A stretch of 64,000 nt of DNA from Rhizobium sp. (lineage in GTDB: Bacteria > Pseudomonadota > Alphaproteobacteria > Rhizobiales > Rhizobiaceae), in assembly GCA_002796995.1 (NCBI GenBank), contig PEKW01000002.1, positions 225,404-289,403 on the forward strand. Reading direction: 5' to 3'. The position numbers and the translations under genes are program-made. The stretch's first letter is position 1, and every line of letters starts with the position of its first letter. This document shows, piece after piece, positions 37,885 through 45,757 of the stretch. Under the pieces are notes generated by a model. That model searched no databases. It saw only the letters and a list, made by a program, of their open reading frames with translations, and was not told the origin of the DNA.

Positions 37885-38289
37885 CTAGAGGTCCGCTGCG
37901 TGCAGCTCGAACAGCGGCGTGCCGTAGCCCGCAAGCTCACCCTTAGGGGTCAGCTGGCGCGAAAGCACGCCGTCGGACGGCGCAACGACCGGCCGCAGCA
38001 GGGCGCCGGCCTTCAGGTAACCGATGATCTCGCCGCGCCGCACGAGACGGGGCAGGGCGGCGTCCTTTGCGCTGGAGGGATGCTCGGGAAGGAAAAGCCC
38101 GACATGCGGCGCGGCAACCGTCTCCGCGCGGCGCGGAGCAGGAGCGGCTCGTTCTTCCGCCCTCTGACCGACCTCGAATACCTCGCCGCCGCTCGCCACG
38201 ACGTGCCGGGTATCGTCCTGGTATTCGAACTCCGCGATGCCGTGGCGTTGCATCAGCTCGAGGACGGATTCGATCCACGCGCTGGTCAT
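37885..38289 (-). CDS. BCCP-like protein lacking the biotinyl lysine
   Basis: Protein of 134 aa that resembles a biotin carboxyl carrier protein in plan: N-terminal helix ([19 protein letters not shown]), a Pro/Ala-rich linker, and a C-terminal barrel-like half ending [12 protein letters not shown]...GTPLFEL. At the place of EAMKM it reads LKAGALL, so the target lysine appears replaced by Ala. Its ATG overlaps the accC stop (ATGA), making it the last gene of pxpA-accB-accC-this. It may be a structural or regulatory subunit. Family assignment is by eye. Confidence 0.8.
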   Translation of the reverse strand: MTSAWIESVLELMQRHGIAEFEYQDDTRHVVASGGEVFEVGQRAEERAAPAPRRAETVAAPHVGLFLPEHPSSAKDAALPRLVRRGEIIGYLKAGALLRPVVAPSDGVLSRQLTPKGELAGYGTPLFELHAADL

Positions 38290-39644
38290 AGCGGCCTCCC
38301 GAACCCATCGGCCATCAGCCGTTCCAGATGATGGATGTCGATGCCCCCGGCCGAAAAACCGGGTTCGTCGAGCAGGGCCAGGTGAAGCGCAGCCGACGTC
38401 TCCACGCCCTCGATGGTCAGTTCTTGAAGCGCCCGACGCATGCGGACGATCGCGCTCTCGCGCGTCGGCCCATGGGCGATCAGCTTGGCGATCAGCGAAT
38501 CGTAGTTCGGCGGGATCTCGTAGCCGGCATAGAGATGGGTATCGAGCCGCACGCCCGGTCCGCCGGGCGCAATGAAACGCGTCACCTTGCCGGGCGACGG
38601 CGTGAAGTTGAAGGCGTGCTCGGCATTGATCCGGCACTCGATGGCATGGCCGCTGACGCGCACCTCGTCCTGGGTCAGCCCGAGCTTCTCGCCCATGGCG
38701 ATTCGCAGCTGTTCACGGACGATGTCCACGCCGGTGATCTCTTCGGTCACCGGATGCTCGACCTGCACCCGGGTGTTCATCTCGATGAAGTAGAACGCGC
38801 CATCCTCGTAGAGGAACTCGAACGTGCCGGCGCCGCGATAGCCGATGGCGAGGCACGCCGCCGCGCAGCGCCGGCCGATCGCGTCGATGGCGGTCGGATC
38901 GATGCCGGGCGGCGGAGTCTCCTCGATCAGCTTCTGGTGGCGCCGCTGGGTGGAGCAGTCGCGCGCGCCAAGGTGGATCGCATTGCCGTGATTGTCGGCG
39001 AGCACCTGGATCTCGACATGCCGCGGAAACTCGAGGAAGCGTTCGACATAGACCTCGGGGTTGCCGAAGGCCCGACCGGCTTCTTCGCGCGCCATCTGCA
39101 CGGCCGCCGCCAACGATCCGGGGTCGCGAACGATGCGCATGCCGCGCCCGCCGCCGCCGCCCGATGCCTTGACGATCAGCGGATAGCCGGTCTCCGCACC
39201 GACGGCGGCGATGCGCGCCGGGTCTTCCGGCAGGGCGCTGTCGGGGCCGCGCACGCAGGGCACGCCGGCCGCGATCATCGCCCGTTTGGCGGCCACCTTG
39301 TCGCCCATCACTCGGATCGCCGCCGAAGGCGGCCCGACGAAGATCATGCCCGACCGTTCGACCATTTCTGCGAAGTCGGCGTTTTCCGACAGGAAGCCGT
39401 AACCCGGATGGATGGCGCCCGCGCCGGTCAGTTGGGCCGCAAGCAGGATTTCATGGCTGTCGAGATAGCTGCGCGCCGCCGGCGCTGGCCCGATGCAGAG
39501 CGCCTGGTCTGCGAGCGCCACATGGCGGAGATTGCGGTCTGCCTCCGAATGAATGGCGATGGTCTTGAGGCCAAGGTCGCGGCAGGCCCTGAGAATCCTC
39601 AGGGCGATCTCTCCGCGATTGGCGATCAGCACGCTGTCGAACAT
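38286..39644 (-). CDS. accC: Biotin carboxylase (acetyl-CoA carboxylase-type) in pxp cluster
   Basis: ATP-grasp biotin carboxylase of 452 aa. [21 protein letters not shown] opens the protein; [12 protein letters not shown] is the ATP-binding glycine loop, and [20 protein letters not shown] carries the catalytic Glu/Asn/Arg. It lies 5 bp after accB, in an operon with pxpA, and is probably dedicated to this cluster rather than being the housekeeping AccC, because it is paired with its own accB and a degenerate carrier. Confidence 0.93.
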   Translation of the reverse strand: MFDSVLIANRGEIALRILRACRDLGLKTIAIHSEADRNLRHVALADQALCIGPAPAARSYLDSHEILLAAQLTGAGAIHPGYGFLSENADFAEMVERSGMIFVGPPSAAIRVMGDKVAAKRAMIAAGVPCVRGPDSALPEDPARIAAVGAETGYPLIVKASGGGGGRGMRIVRDPGSLAAAVQMAREEAGRAFGNPEVYVERFLEFPRHVEIQVLADNHGNAIHLGARDCSTQRRHQKLIEETPPPGIDPTAIDAIGRRCAAACLAIGYRGAGTFEFLYEDGAFYFIEMNTRVQVEHPVTEEITGVDIVREQLRIAMGEKLGLTQDEVRVSGHAIECRINAEHAFNFTPSPGKVTRFIAPGGPGVRLDTHLYAGYEIPPNYDSLIAKLIAHGPTRESAIVRMRRALQELTIEGVETSAALHLALLDEPGFSAGGIDIHHLERLMADGFGRPL

Positions 39645-39649
39645 GCGCG

Positions 39650-40111
39650 TCAGTCCGAGGCAAGCAGGATGAGCGGCGTGCCCGGCGTCACCGGTTCACC
39701 ATCTGCGACCATGATAGAAACGATGCGGCCGCCGCGGGGCGCCTCCACCGGATTGAGCATCTTCATCGCTTCGACGAGCGCGACGGTCTGGCCCTCCTCG
39801 ATCAGGTCGCCTTCCTTCGCATAGGGTTCGGCACCGGGTGCGGGTGCGCGATAGAAGGTGCCGGAGAGCCCGGCGACGATCACCGCTTCGTCGGTCTCGT
39901 ACACATCGGGAAGCGCCATCAGCGCGGCGATCTCGGCCGCCGCCATGGCTTCGGGCGTATCGCGACGCGTGGGCACGGCTGCAGGGGTGCCACCTCCGCG
40001 GCCAGCCGTCTTGGCGAGGCGGATGCGCATGCCGTTCTCGCTGACCTCCAGCTCGTTGAGCGTGGAGTTCTCCAGCATCTGCATCAGTCTCTCGATCGTC
40101 GAAAGGTCCAT
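39650..40111 (-). CDS. accB: Biotin carboxyl carrier protein
   Basis: BCCP of 153 aa with the intact biotinylation motif VEAMKM (Lys117) in the C-terminal domain and a helical N-terminus ([20 protein letters not shown]). The thumb-like segment before the motif ([16 protein letters not shown]) is present, as in acetyl-CoA carboxylase BCCPs. It lies 10 bp after pxpA and 5 bp before accC. Confidence 0.93.
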   Translation of the reverse strand: MDLSTIERLMQMLENSTLNELEVSENGMRIRLAKTAGRGGGTPAAVPTRRDTPEAMAAAEIAALMALPDVYETDEAVIVAGLSGTFYRAPAPGAEPYAKEGDLIEEGQTVALVEAMKMLNPVEAPRGGRIVSIMVADGEPVTPGTPLILLASD

Positions 40112-40121
40112 GTCGGTTCCC

Positions 40122-40886
40122 TCAACGCAGGAAGTTGGCGATGGCGATGCCGTCGGCTTCCAGCGCTGCGCGGATCGTCCGGGCGATGTCGACGGCGGAC
40201 GGCGTGTCGCTGTGCACGCAGATCGAATCGATCGGCGTGACGATGACGCGGCCGGTGATCGTCTCGATCGCGCCGTTCTTCACCATGCGCACCACGCGCG
40301 CCGCCGCTGCGTCGGCATCGTGGATGACTGCGCCCGGCTTGCTGCGATGGACGAGGAAGCCCTCGTCGGTATAGGCCCGGTCGGCGAAGATCTCGGAGCG
40401 GCATTCCAGCCCCATCTCGCGCGCCAGCCGTTCCTGGTGGCCAAGTGCGATGGTCAGGCAGACGAGCTTGGGGTCGACTGCCTTGATCGCATTGTTGACG
40501 GCCTGCGCCACGCTCTCGTCCTGCTGCGTCAGGTTGCCGAGCGCGCCATGCGCCTTCACATGGGTGATCGGGTGCCCGGCATAGGTCGAAAGCGCCTGGG
40601 CCGCGCCGATCTGATAGGCCACCAGCCGCTCGATCTCGCCGGACGAGAAGGGGATGTTGCGCCGGCCGAAACCCCAGAGGTCGGGGAAGCCCGGATGCGC
40701 GCCGACGGCAACGCCCTTCGCTCTGGCGATGGCGAAGGTCGAGGCCATGATGTCCGGATCGCCGGCATGCATGCCGCAGGCGATATTGGCGGAACTGACG
40801 ATCGACAGCATCGCCTCGTCGTCGCCCATGCGATAGGCGCCGAAGCCTTCGCCCATGTCGGAATTGAGGTCGACGCTGAGTGACAT
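40122..40886 (-). CDS. pxpA: 5-oxoprolinase subunit A (LamB/YcsF family)
   Basis: LamB/YcsF protein of 254 aa, subunit A of the prokaryotic ATP-dependent 5-oxoprolinase PxpABC, which opens 5-oxoproline (pyroglutamate) to glutamate. SVDLNSDMGEGFG and NIACGMHAGD near the N-terminus and GAHPGFPDLWGFGRR are family hallmarks. Start MSLSVDL at 40886 was preferred to a longer frame from 40946. It is divergent from pxpB/pxpC and leads the accB-accC transcript. Confidence 0.94.
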   Translation of the reverse strand: MSLSVDLNSDMGEGFGAYRMGDDEAMLSIVSSANIACGMHAGDPDIMASTFAIARAKGVAVGAHPGFPDLWGFGRRNIPFSSGEIERLVAYQIGAAQALSTYAGHPITHVKAHGALGNLTQQDESVAQAVNNAIKAVDPKLVCLTIALGHQERLAREMGLECRSEIFADRAYTDEGFLVHRSKPGAVIHDADAAAARVVRMVKNGAIETITGRVIVTPIDSICVHSDTPSAVDIARTIRAALEADGIAIANFLR

Positions 40887-40987
40887 GCCGCTTACGATCC
40901 CTGTTGACGTGTTCCCGAATTGTAGGTCGAGCTCGAGGGAATGCACAATGGCCGGACGAAGAAATGCTCTTGGTCTCCACCATATTC

Positions 40988-40997
40988 TGATATATCA
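40988..40997. promoter_or_regulatory. Palindrome in the pxpA/pxpB divergent promoter
   Basis: TGATATATCA is a perfect 10-bp palindrome 17 bp before the pxpB ATG and 101 bp before the pxpA start. It is a candidate operator for joint control of both arms. Confidence 0.4.
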
Positions 40998-41014
40998 CCA
41001 CGGAAGACACGACG

Positions 41015-41692
41015 ATGAAGGCAGGCATGCAGGAGCACGCAGACAATCCGCGGATCAGCCCGGAAGGGGCAGGGGCGCTTCTTTTTGATGTCGCCGGCCC
41101 GGTTTTCGACGCATCCCTGCAGGAACGCATCTGGGTCTTTGCCGATGCCCTTCGCGCCGTGCCCGGCCTCTCCGAGACCGCACCCGGCATGAACAATCTG
41201 ATGGTCGTCTTCGACCCGCTTCGCCTCGACCCGGACAGGCTCGAAGCCCACATGCTCAACGAGTGGAAGACGACCAAGGCTGCTCCGGCCGCCGGACGTC
41301 TGGTGGAGATCCCAGTCGTCTACGGCAACGAAGGCAGCGATCTCGCCGAAGTCGCCGCGTCAAAGGGGCTGACGGTGGAGCGTCTCGTCGCCATGCACGC
41401 CGCGCCCGTCTACTCCGTCGCTGCGGTGGGGGCCATGCCGGGCTTCGTCTATCTCTCCGGCCTCGATCCGGCCCTCGCGCTGCCCCGCCGCGCGGTTCCG
41501 CGCATGGGCGTGCCCGAAGGCTCGGTCATCATCGGCGGTGCGCAGGCCGGCATCATGCCGCTGACGGCACCTTCCGGCTGGCACATTCTCGGCCATACCG
41601 ATTTCCACCTGTTCGATCCGATGCGCGAGCCGCCGGCAGCCCTTCGCGCCGGTGACCGTATCCGTTTCGTGGTCAAGGAGATCCGGGCATGA
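41015..41692 (+). CDS. pxpB: 5-oxoprolinase subunit B (KipI family)
   Basis: KipI/AHS1-domain protein of 225 aa. The signature GAMPGFVYLSGLDPALALPR and the GGAQAGIMPLTAPSGWHILG segment are diagnostic. Older annotation as an allophanate hydrolase subunit or kinase inhibitor is superseded when it accompanies pxpA and pxpC. It overlaps pxpC by 4 bp (ATGA). ATG 41015 follows GGAAG; ATG 41027 is a possible alternative start. Confidence 0.94.
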   Translation: MKAGMQEHADNPRISPEGAGALLFDVAGPVFDASLQERIWVFADALRAVPGLSETAPGMNNLMVVFDPLRLDPDRLEAHMLNEWKTTKAAPAAGRLVEIPVVYGNEGSDLAEVAASKGLTVERLVAMHAAPVYSVAAVGAMPGFVYLSGLDPALALPRRAVPRMGVPEGSVIIGGAQAGIMPLTAPSGWHILGHTDFHLFDPMREPPAALRAGDRIRFVVKEIRA

Positions 41693-42708
41693 TCGAGATC
41701 CTGACGACGGGCGCGGCCAATTCGGTGCAGGACCTCGGCCGCTTCGGCTATCTCGACGCCGGCGTCTCGCGCTCCGGTGCCATGGATGCGCCGGCGCTGG
41801 AACTGGCCAACCGCATGATCGGCAATAACGCCAATGCCGCAGCGATCGAAGTGGCGATCTTTCCGTTCCGGCTGCGCTTCGGCCAGGCGACGCTGGTGGC
41901 CGTCACCGGCGCGGATTGCCCCGTGACCCTCAACGGAATTCTGTACCCCTCCTGGTGGGCATTGCCGGTCCGCACCGGCGACGTGCTCGAACTCGGCCTG
42001 CCGCGCAGCGGTGCGCGCGCCTATGTCGCCGTCTCCGGAGGTCTTGGCGTTCCCGCCGTCCTGGGTTCGGCCTCGACCGACCTGAAGAGCGGCTGGGGCG
42101 GCCTGAATGGCAGGGGCTTGCGCCGTGGCGACCGGCTCGACACCGGCTTTGCGCCGATGACCGCGACCGGCCTGCCGGCGGGCTTCGGCCTGGATCCTTC
42201 GGAGATCGGCAGGTCGGCGGCGGACATTGGCGAGGAAAGGCCGATCCGCGTCCTGCCGGGGGCGGAATACGGCTCCTTCGAGCCCGCGGCGGTCGCGGCC
42301 CTGGAGGCCGCCGCCTGGCAGGTCACGGACGATGCCAACCGCCAGGGCTATCGCCTGTCCGGCCCCGCTCTGACCTTGACGCAAAAGCTCGAACTGCATT
42401 CGCACGGCATCATGCCGGGCACCGTCCAGGTGCCGCCGTCGGGCCAGCCGATCATCCAGCTCGCCGAGGCCAATACCTGCGGCGGCTATCCGAAGATCGC
42501 CCATGTGATCGAGGCCGATCTCTGGCGGCTCGGACAGTCGCCGGTCGGCAGCCGCCTGCGCTTCTCCGTGGTGAGCCGGGCCGAGGCCGTTGCCGCGCTG
42601 CGCGACCTGCGCGCCGTGATCGATCGGGCCGCCGCCTTTTCCGCTCTTGCCCGCAAGGACAAGGCGCATCCCGAACGCCTGGCCGCGCTGTCCCGCGCCA
42701 AGACCTGA
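41689..42708 (+). CDS. pxpC: 5-oxoprolinase subunit C (KipA / biotin-dependent carboxyltransferase-like)
   Basis: AHS2-domain protein of 339 aa, partner of PxpB. NSVQDLGRFGYLDAGVSRSG opens the domain; VSGGLGVPAVLGSASTD and the late EANTCGGYPKIAHVIEAD are conserved. The AHS2 fold is shared with the carboxyltransferase domain of urea carboxylase, which makes the neighbouring accBC genes notable. Coupled to pxpB by a 4-bp overlap. Confidence 0.94.
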   Translation: MIEILTTGAANSVQDLGRFGYLDAGVSRSGAMDAPALELANRMIGNNANAAAIEVAIFPFRLRFGQATLVAVTGADCPVTLNGILYPSWWALPVRTGDVLELGLPRSGARAYVAVSGGLGVPAVLGSASTDLKSGWGGLNGRGLRRGDRLDTGFAPMTATGLPAGFGLDPSEIGRSAADIGEERPIRVLPGAEYGSFEPAAVAALEAAAWQVTDDANRQGYRLSGPALTLTQKLELHSHGIMPGTVQVPPSGQPIIQLAEANTCGGYPKIAHVIEADLWRLGQSPVGSRLRFSVVSRAEAVAALRDLRAVIDRAAAFSALARKDKAHPERLAALSRAKT

Positions 42709-42732
42709 ATTCCTGACTGACGGAGCAAGACC

Positions 42733-43773
42733 ATGAGATGGAAGCGTACTCTTCAGCTGATCGACGTCCATTGTGAGGGAGAGATCGGCAAGGTGGCGGT
42801 CGGCGGCGTGCCGAAGATCCCGGGCGAGACGATTGCCGAACAGCTGCACTGGCTGAACAACGACCCGAAGGGCCAGGAACTGCGCCGCTTTCTCGTGCTC
42901 GAGCCGCGCGGCGCGCCGATCGGCTCCGTCAACCTCCTTCTGCCGGCCAAGAATCCCAAGGCCGATGCGGGCTTCGTCATCCTGCAGCCGGACCAGGCGC
43001 ATGCGAGCTCCGGATCGAACTCGATCTGCATCACGACGGCCCTGCTCGAAAGCGGCATCGTCGAGATGACCGAGCCGGAGACGACGGTGGTGCTCGACAC
43101 CGCCGCCGGTCTCGTGACCGCCACCGCCACCTGCCGCGATGGCCGCTGCGAGCGGGTCAAGCTCACCATGGTGCCGTCCTTCGTGCATGAGTTGGACGTC
43201 AGCCTCGAGACCGAGCAATGGGGGCGCATCACCTTCGACCTCAGCTATGGTGGAATCTTCTACGCGCTGGTCGATGTCGGCCAGGTCGGGCTCACCATCG
43301 ACAAGGCCAATGCCCGTGGCCTGGTCGAGGCAGGCATGATCCTCAAGGAGGAGATCAACCGCCGCATTCCCGTCGTCCACCCGGAAATTCCGGCGATCTC
43401 CGGCGTCGCCTACGTGATGTTCCGCGACGTCGATCCGGACGGCGCGATCCGCACCTGCACGACCATGTGGCCCGGCCGCGTCGACCGCTCGCCCTGCGGT
43501 ACCGGCAATTCCGCCAATCTCGCGACGCTCTACGCGCGCGGCAAGGTTAAGGTCGGCGACGTCATGAAGTCGCGCTCGATCATCGGCTCGGAATTCGAGG
43601 TGGGCCTCAAGGAGGTGACCGAAGTCGCCGGACGTACTGCCGTCATCCCGACGATCAGCGGCCGCGGCTTCACCTTCGGCCTGCACCAGGTGGCGCTCGA
43701 TCCCTTCGATCCGCTGGCCGACGGCTTCGCGCTCACCGACGTCTGGGGCCCTTCGGCGGGATCGATTGGTTAA
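42733..43773 (+). CDS. Proline racemase / hydroxyproline epimerase family protein, Ser-Cys variant
   Basis: Proline-racemase-superfamily protein of 346 aa. The second catalytic site is intact, SPCGTGNSA with Cys255. At the first site, where racemases have MCGH, it reads SSGSN (Ser93 in place of Cys, Ser95 in place of His). Ser/Cys members are known in the family and differ from Cys/Cys racemases and Cys/Thr dehydratases. It lies 24 bp after pxpC, so its substrate is probably a proline- or pyroglutamate-like amino acid. Confidence 0.9.
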   Translation: MRWKRTLQLIDVHCEGEIGKVAVGGVPKIPGETIAEQLHWLNNDPKGQELRRFLVLEPRGAPIGSVNLLLPAKNPKADAGFVILQPDQAHASSGSNSICITTALLESGIVEMTEPETTVVLDTAAGLVTATATCRDGRCERVKLTMVPSFVHELDVSLETEQWGRITFDLSYGGIFYALVDVGQVGLTIDKANARGLVEAGMILKEEINRRIPVVHPEIPAISGVAYVMFRDVDPDGAIRTCTTMWPGRVDRSPCGTGNSANLATLYARGKVKVGDVMKSRSIIGSEFEVGLKEVTEVAGRTAVIPTISGRGFTFGLHQVALDPFDPLADGFALTDVWGPSAGSIG

Positions 43774-43927
43774 TAGGATTCCTTTGCAGGGCGCCATTAA
43801 CCCGGCGGTAATACACCGACAGGTTCTTGGCCGGTCCTGACTTGCCCTTTCGGGGCGCGCGGGCTTAAGAAGCGTTCACGTCCGCCTCGCCCCGATCGTC
43901 GCATGAGCAAGAAAAGTGGAAGATCAT

Positions 43928-44650
43928 TTGTCTGTGGGAGCCAATCCGCAAAACAACGCGCACAGTCTATCCACGCTGCGCGGCACCTCGATATTTGCCA
44001 GTCTGAGCCCCGGCGAAGACAATGATTGGCTGTCGCGCTGTCACACGCGCAATCTGTGCGCCGGCGAAAGCCTTGTCGACTACGAGGACACGTCGAAAGA
44101 CGTCTTTGTGGTGCAGAGCGGCGAGATTCGTGCCGTGTTGCGCTTCACCGTCGGCAAGGAAGCGATCCTCGGCACCTTTCGGCGCGGCGACCTTCTGGGC
44201 GAACTTTCGGCGATCGACGAAATGTCGCGCTCGGCGAGCCTGATGGCGGTCAGCGATTCGGTCGTGACCGTCATTCCCTACGCCGTCTTCCACGATATCC
44301 TGCAGACCCGCCGGGAGGTCTGTCTGTCCCTCATGCGGCTGCTCTCGGGCCGTATCCGCTCGATGAACGAACGCGTGTCCGAGCTCTCCTTCCTCGACAC
44401 CAAGCATCGTCTCTACAACGCGCTGCTGCGCCTCTCGCGCCTGCGCGGTGACGGCGGCCGCGAGCGGATCATCTCGCCGCCGCTCGTCCATGCCGAGCTT
44501 GCCGAGCATATCGGCTCCAGCCGCGAGACCGTTTCGCGGGAAATGTCGCGCTTGATCCGTGAGCAGCTGATCGAACGCACCAGCCGGGCCATCGTCCTGA
44601 AAAACCCGGTCGAGCTGTCGCGCCGCATTTCCCGCGCACTCGAAGGCTGA
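43928..44650 (+). CDS. Crp/Fnr family transcriptional regulator
   Basis: Regulator of 240 aa with an N-terminal cyclic-nucleotide-type barrel (VFVVQSGEIRAVLRF, FRRGDLLGELSAID) and a C-terminal winged HTH (AEHIGSSRETVSREMSRLIR). No FNR-type N-terminal cysteine cluster is present, so no 4Fe-4S sensing is expected; cAMP binding is possible but unproven. TTG 43928 has GGAAG 5 bp upstream; GTG 43916 is an alternative. It precedes a four-gene signalling operon by 189 bp. Confidence 0.9.
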   Translation: MSVGANPQNNAHSLSTLRGTSIFASLSPGEDNDWLSRCHTRNLCAGESLVDYEDTSKDVFVVQSGEIRAVLRFTVGKEAILGTFRRGDLLGELSAIDEMSRSASLMAVSDSVVTVIPYAVFHDILQTRREVCLSLMRLLSGRIRSMNERVSELSFLDTKHRLYNALLRLSRLRGDGGRERIISPPLVHAELAEHIGSSRETVSREMSRLIREQLIERTSRAIVLKNPVELSRRISRALEG

Positions 44651-44839
44651 TCCCGGATCAATGCCCTCAAAACAGGTGCGGCGCCGGTTTGGACAGCCGC
44701 GATTTAGCGCGCTCTAAAAATTAAGAGGGGCTTAAAGTAGCGATCGGTAAAATTGATTCAAAATGGTTCAGCCTATCTCAGGCTCCCTTTGCTAGAAATC
44801 CCTGCAGGGTAAGCGGTTTGGAGCCAAGGGAGACCGGAC

Positions 44840-45232
44840 ATGACCATTCTGATCGTAGAAGACAATCCGACGAATGCGATGATCCTGAAGCACCTCGCCA
44901 AGAAGGTGACCGATGAGGAGATCCTGATCGAGGCGGATGCCACCAAGGCACTGACGCTCTGCCACAACCGGCTTCACAACATGCTGATCGTCGACCACAT
45001 GCTGCCGGGCATGAGCGGTCTGCAATTCGTCAAGGCGATCCGCATGATGGAGCGCTATGACGAGGTCCCCGTCGTCATGGTCACCGCCGACCTGGAACCC
45101 GGCCTTCGCGAAGCCGCAAGGGCAGGGGGTGTCACCGACTTTCTCACCAAGCCGGTGGAAGCGGTGGCGTTCCGTTCGCTTCTCACGTCCTGTCTCGGCC
45201 GTGGCGCGACCCGCCAGGCCCTGGCCGGCTGA
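44840..45232 (+). CDS. Stand-alone response regulator receiver
   Basis: Single receiver domain (130 aa): acidic pair Glu7/Asp8 (ILIVEDN), phosphoacceptor Asp52 (LIVDHMLPGMSG), switch Thr in VTAD and Lys in LTKP. No output domain. First gene of an apparent operon with a secreted redox-fold protein, a hybrid kinase and an HD-GYP regulator, so it may act as a phosphate sink or protein-protein adaptor in that relay. Confidence 0.93.
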   Translation: MTILIVEDNPTNAMILKHLAKKVTDEEILIEADATKALTLCHNRLHNMLIVDHMLPGMSGLQFVKAIRMMERYDEVPVVMVTADLEPGLREAARAGGVTDFLTKPVEAVAFRSLLTSCLGRGATRQALAG

Positions 45233-45259
45233 GACCGACCGTTCTCGACGGGTGCACGC

Positions 45260-45757
45260 ATGAAGTCCTTCCTCGCCATTCTCCTGACCGTGGTCCTCGG
45301 CGCGACCCATGCCGCGGCGCTCGACCAGCCGAAGGGTCCGGTGATCCTGACGATCACCGGTGCAGTCACGCAGCCGAACCGCGACGGTACGGCGGTCTTC
45401 GACCTGGCAATGTTCGATGCCCTCAGCGGTCGGCGCGCGACGATGGACACGCCTTGGACCCAGGGCGAGGTCGAATTCTCCGGCCCCCTGCTGCGCGAAG
45501 TGCTGAAGGCGGCCGGCGCCGAGGGCAGCCGACTGATCTTCCAGGCGCTCAACGGCTATTCCGCCGAAGTGCCGATGTCCGACGCGCTCTCGCTCGACAC
45601 CATCCTCGCCACGCGGCTGGACGGCAAGGTCATGACGGTGCGCACCAAGGGGCCGTCCATGCTGGTCTATCCCTTCGACCAGGATCGCTCGCTCTTCAAC
45701 GAGAAGTATTTTGCTCGCTCCGTCTGGCAGATCAAGCAGATCGAGGTCGTCGAGTGA
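45260..45757 (+). CDS. Secreted protein with oxidoreductase molybdopterin-binding-like fold
   Basis: Protein of 165 aa with a signal peptide (cleavage near HAAA, residue 20). Segments such as EVEFSGPLLREVLKAAGAEG and FQALNGYSAEVPMSDALS resemble the core of the sulfite-oxidase-type molybdopterin fold, but it is short and has no cysteine to ligate Mo, so it is probably a non-enzymatic periplasmic sensor or binder. The stop overlaps the start of the hybrid kinase (TGATG), which ties it to that kinase's sensing domain. Confidence 0.8.
   Translation: MKSFLAILLTVVLGATHAAALDQPKGPVILTITGAVTQPNRDGTAVFDLAMFDALSGRRATMDTPWTQGEVEFSGPLLREVLKAAGAEGSRLIFQALNGYSAEVPMSDALSLDTILATRLDGKVMTVRTKGPSMLVYPFDQDRSLFNEKYFARSVWQIKQIEVVE

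Noticed and set aside
41449..43797. 782-codon minus-strand frame opposite pxpC and the proline racemase homologue
   Set aside because: It is antisense to recognised genes, and its His/Asp/Arg-rich composition is typical of reverse frames.
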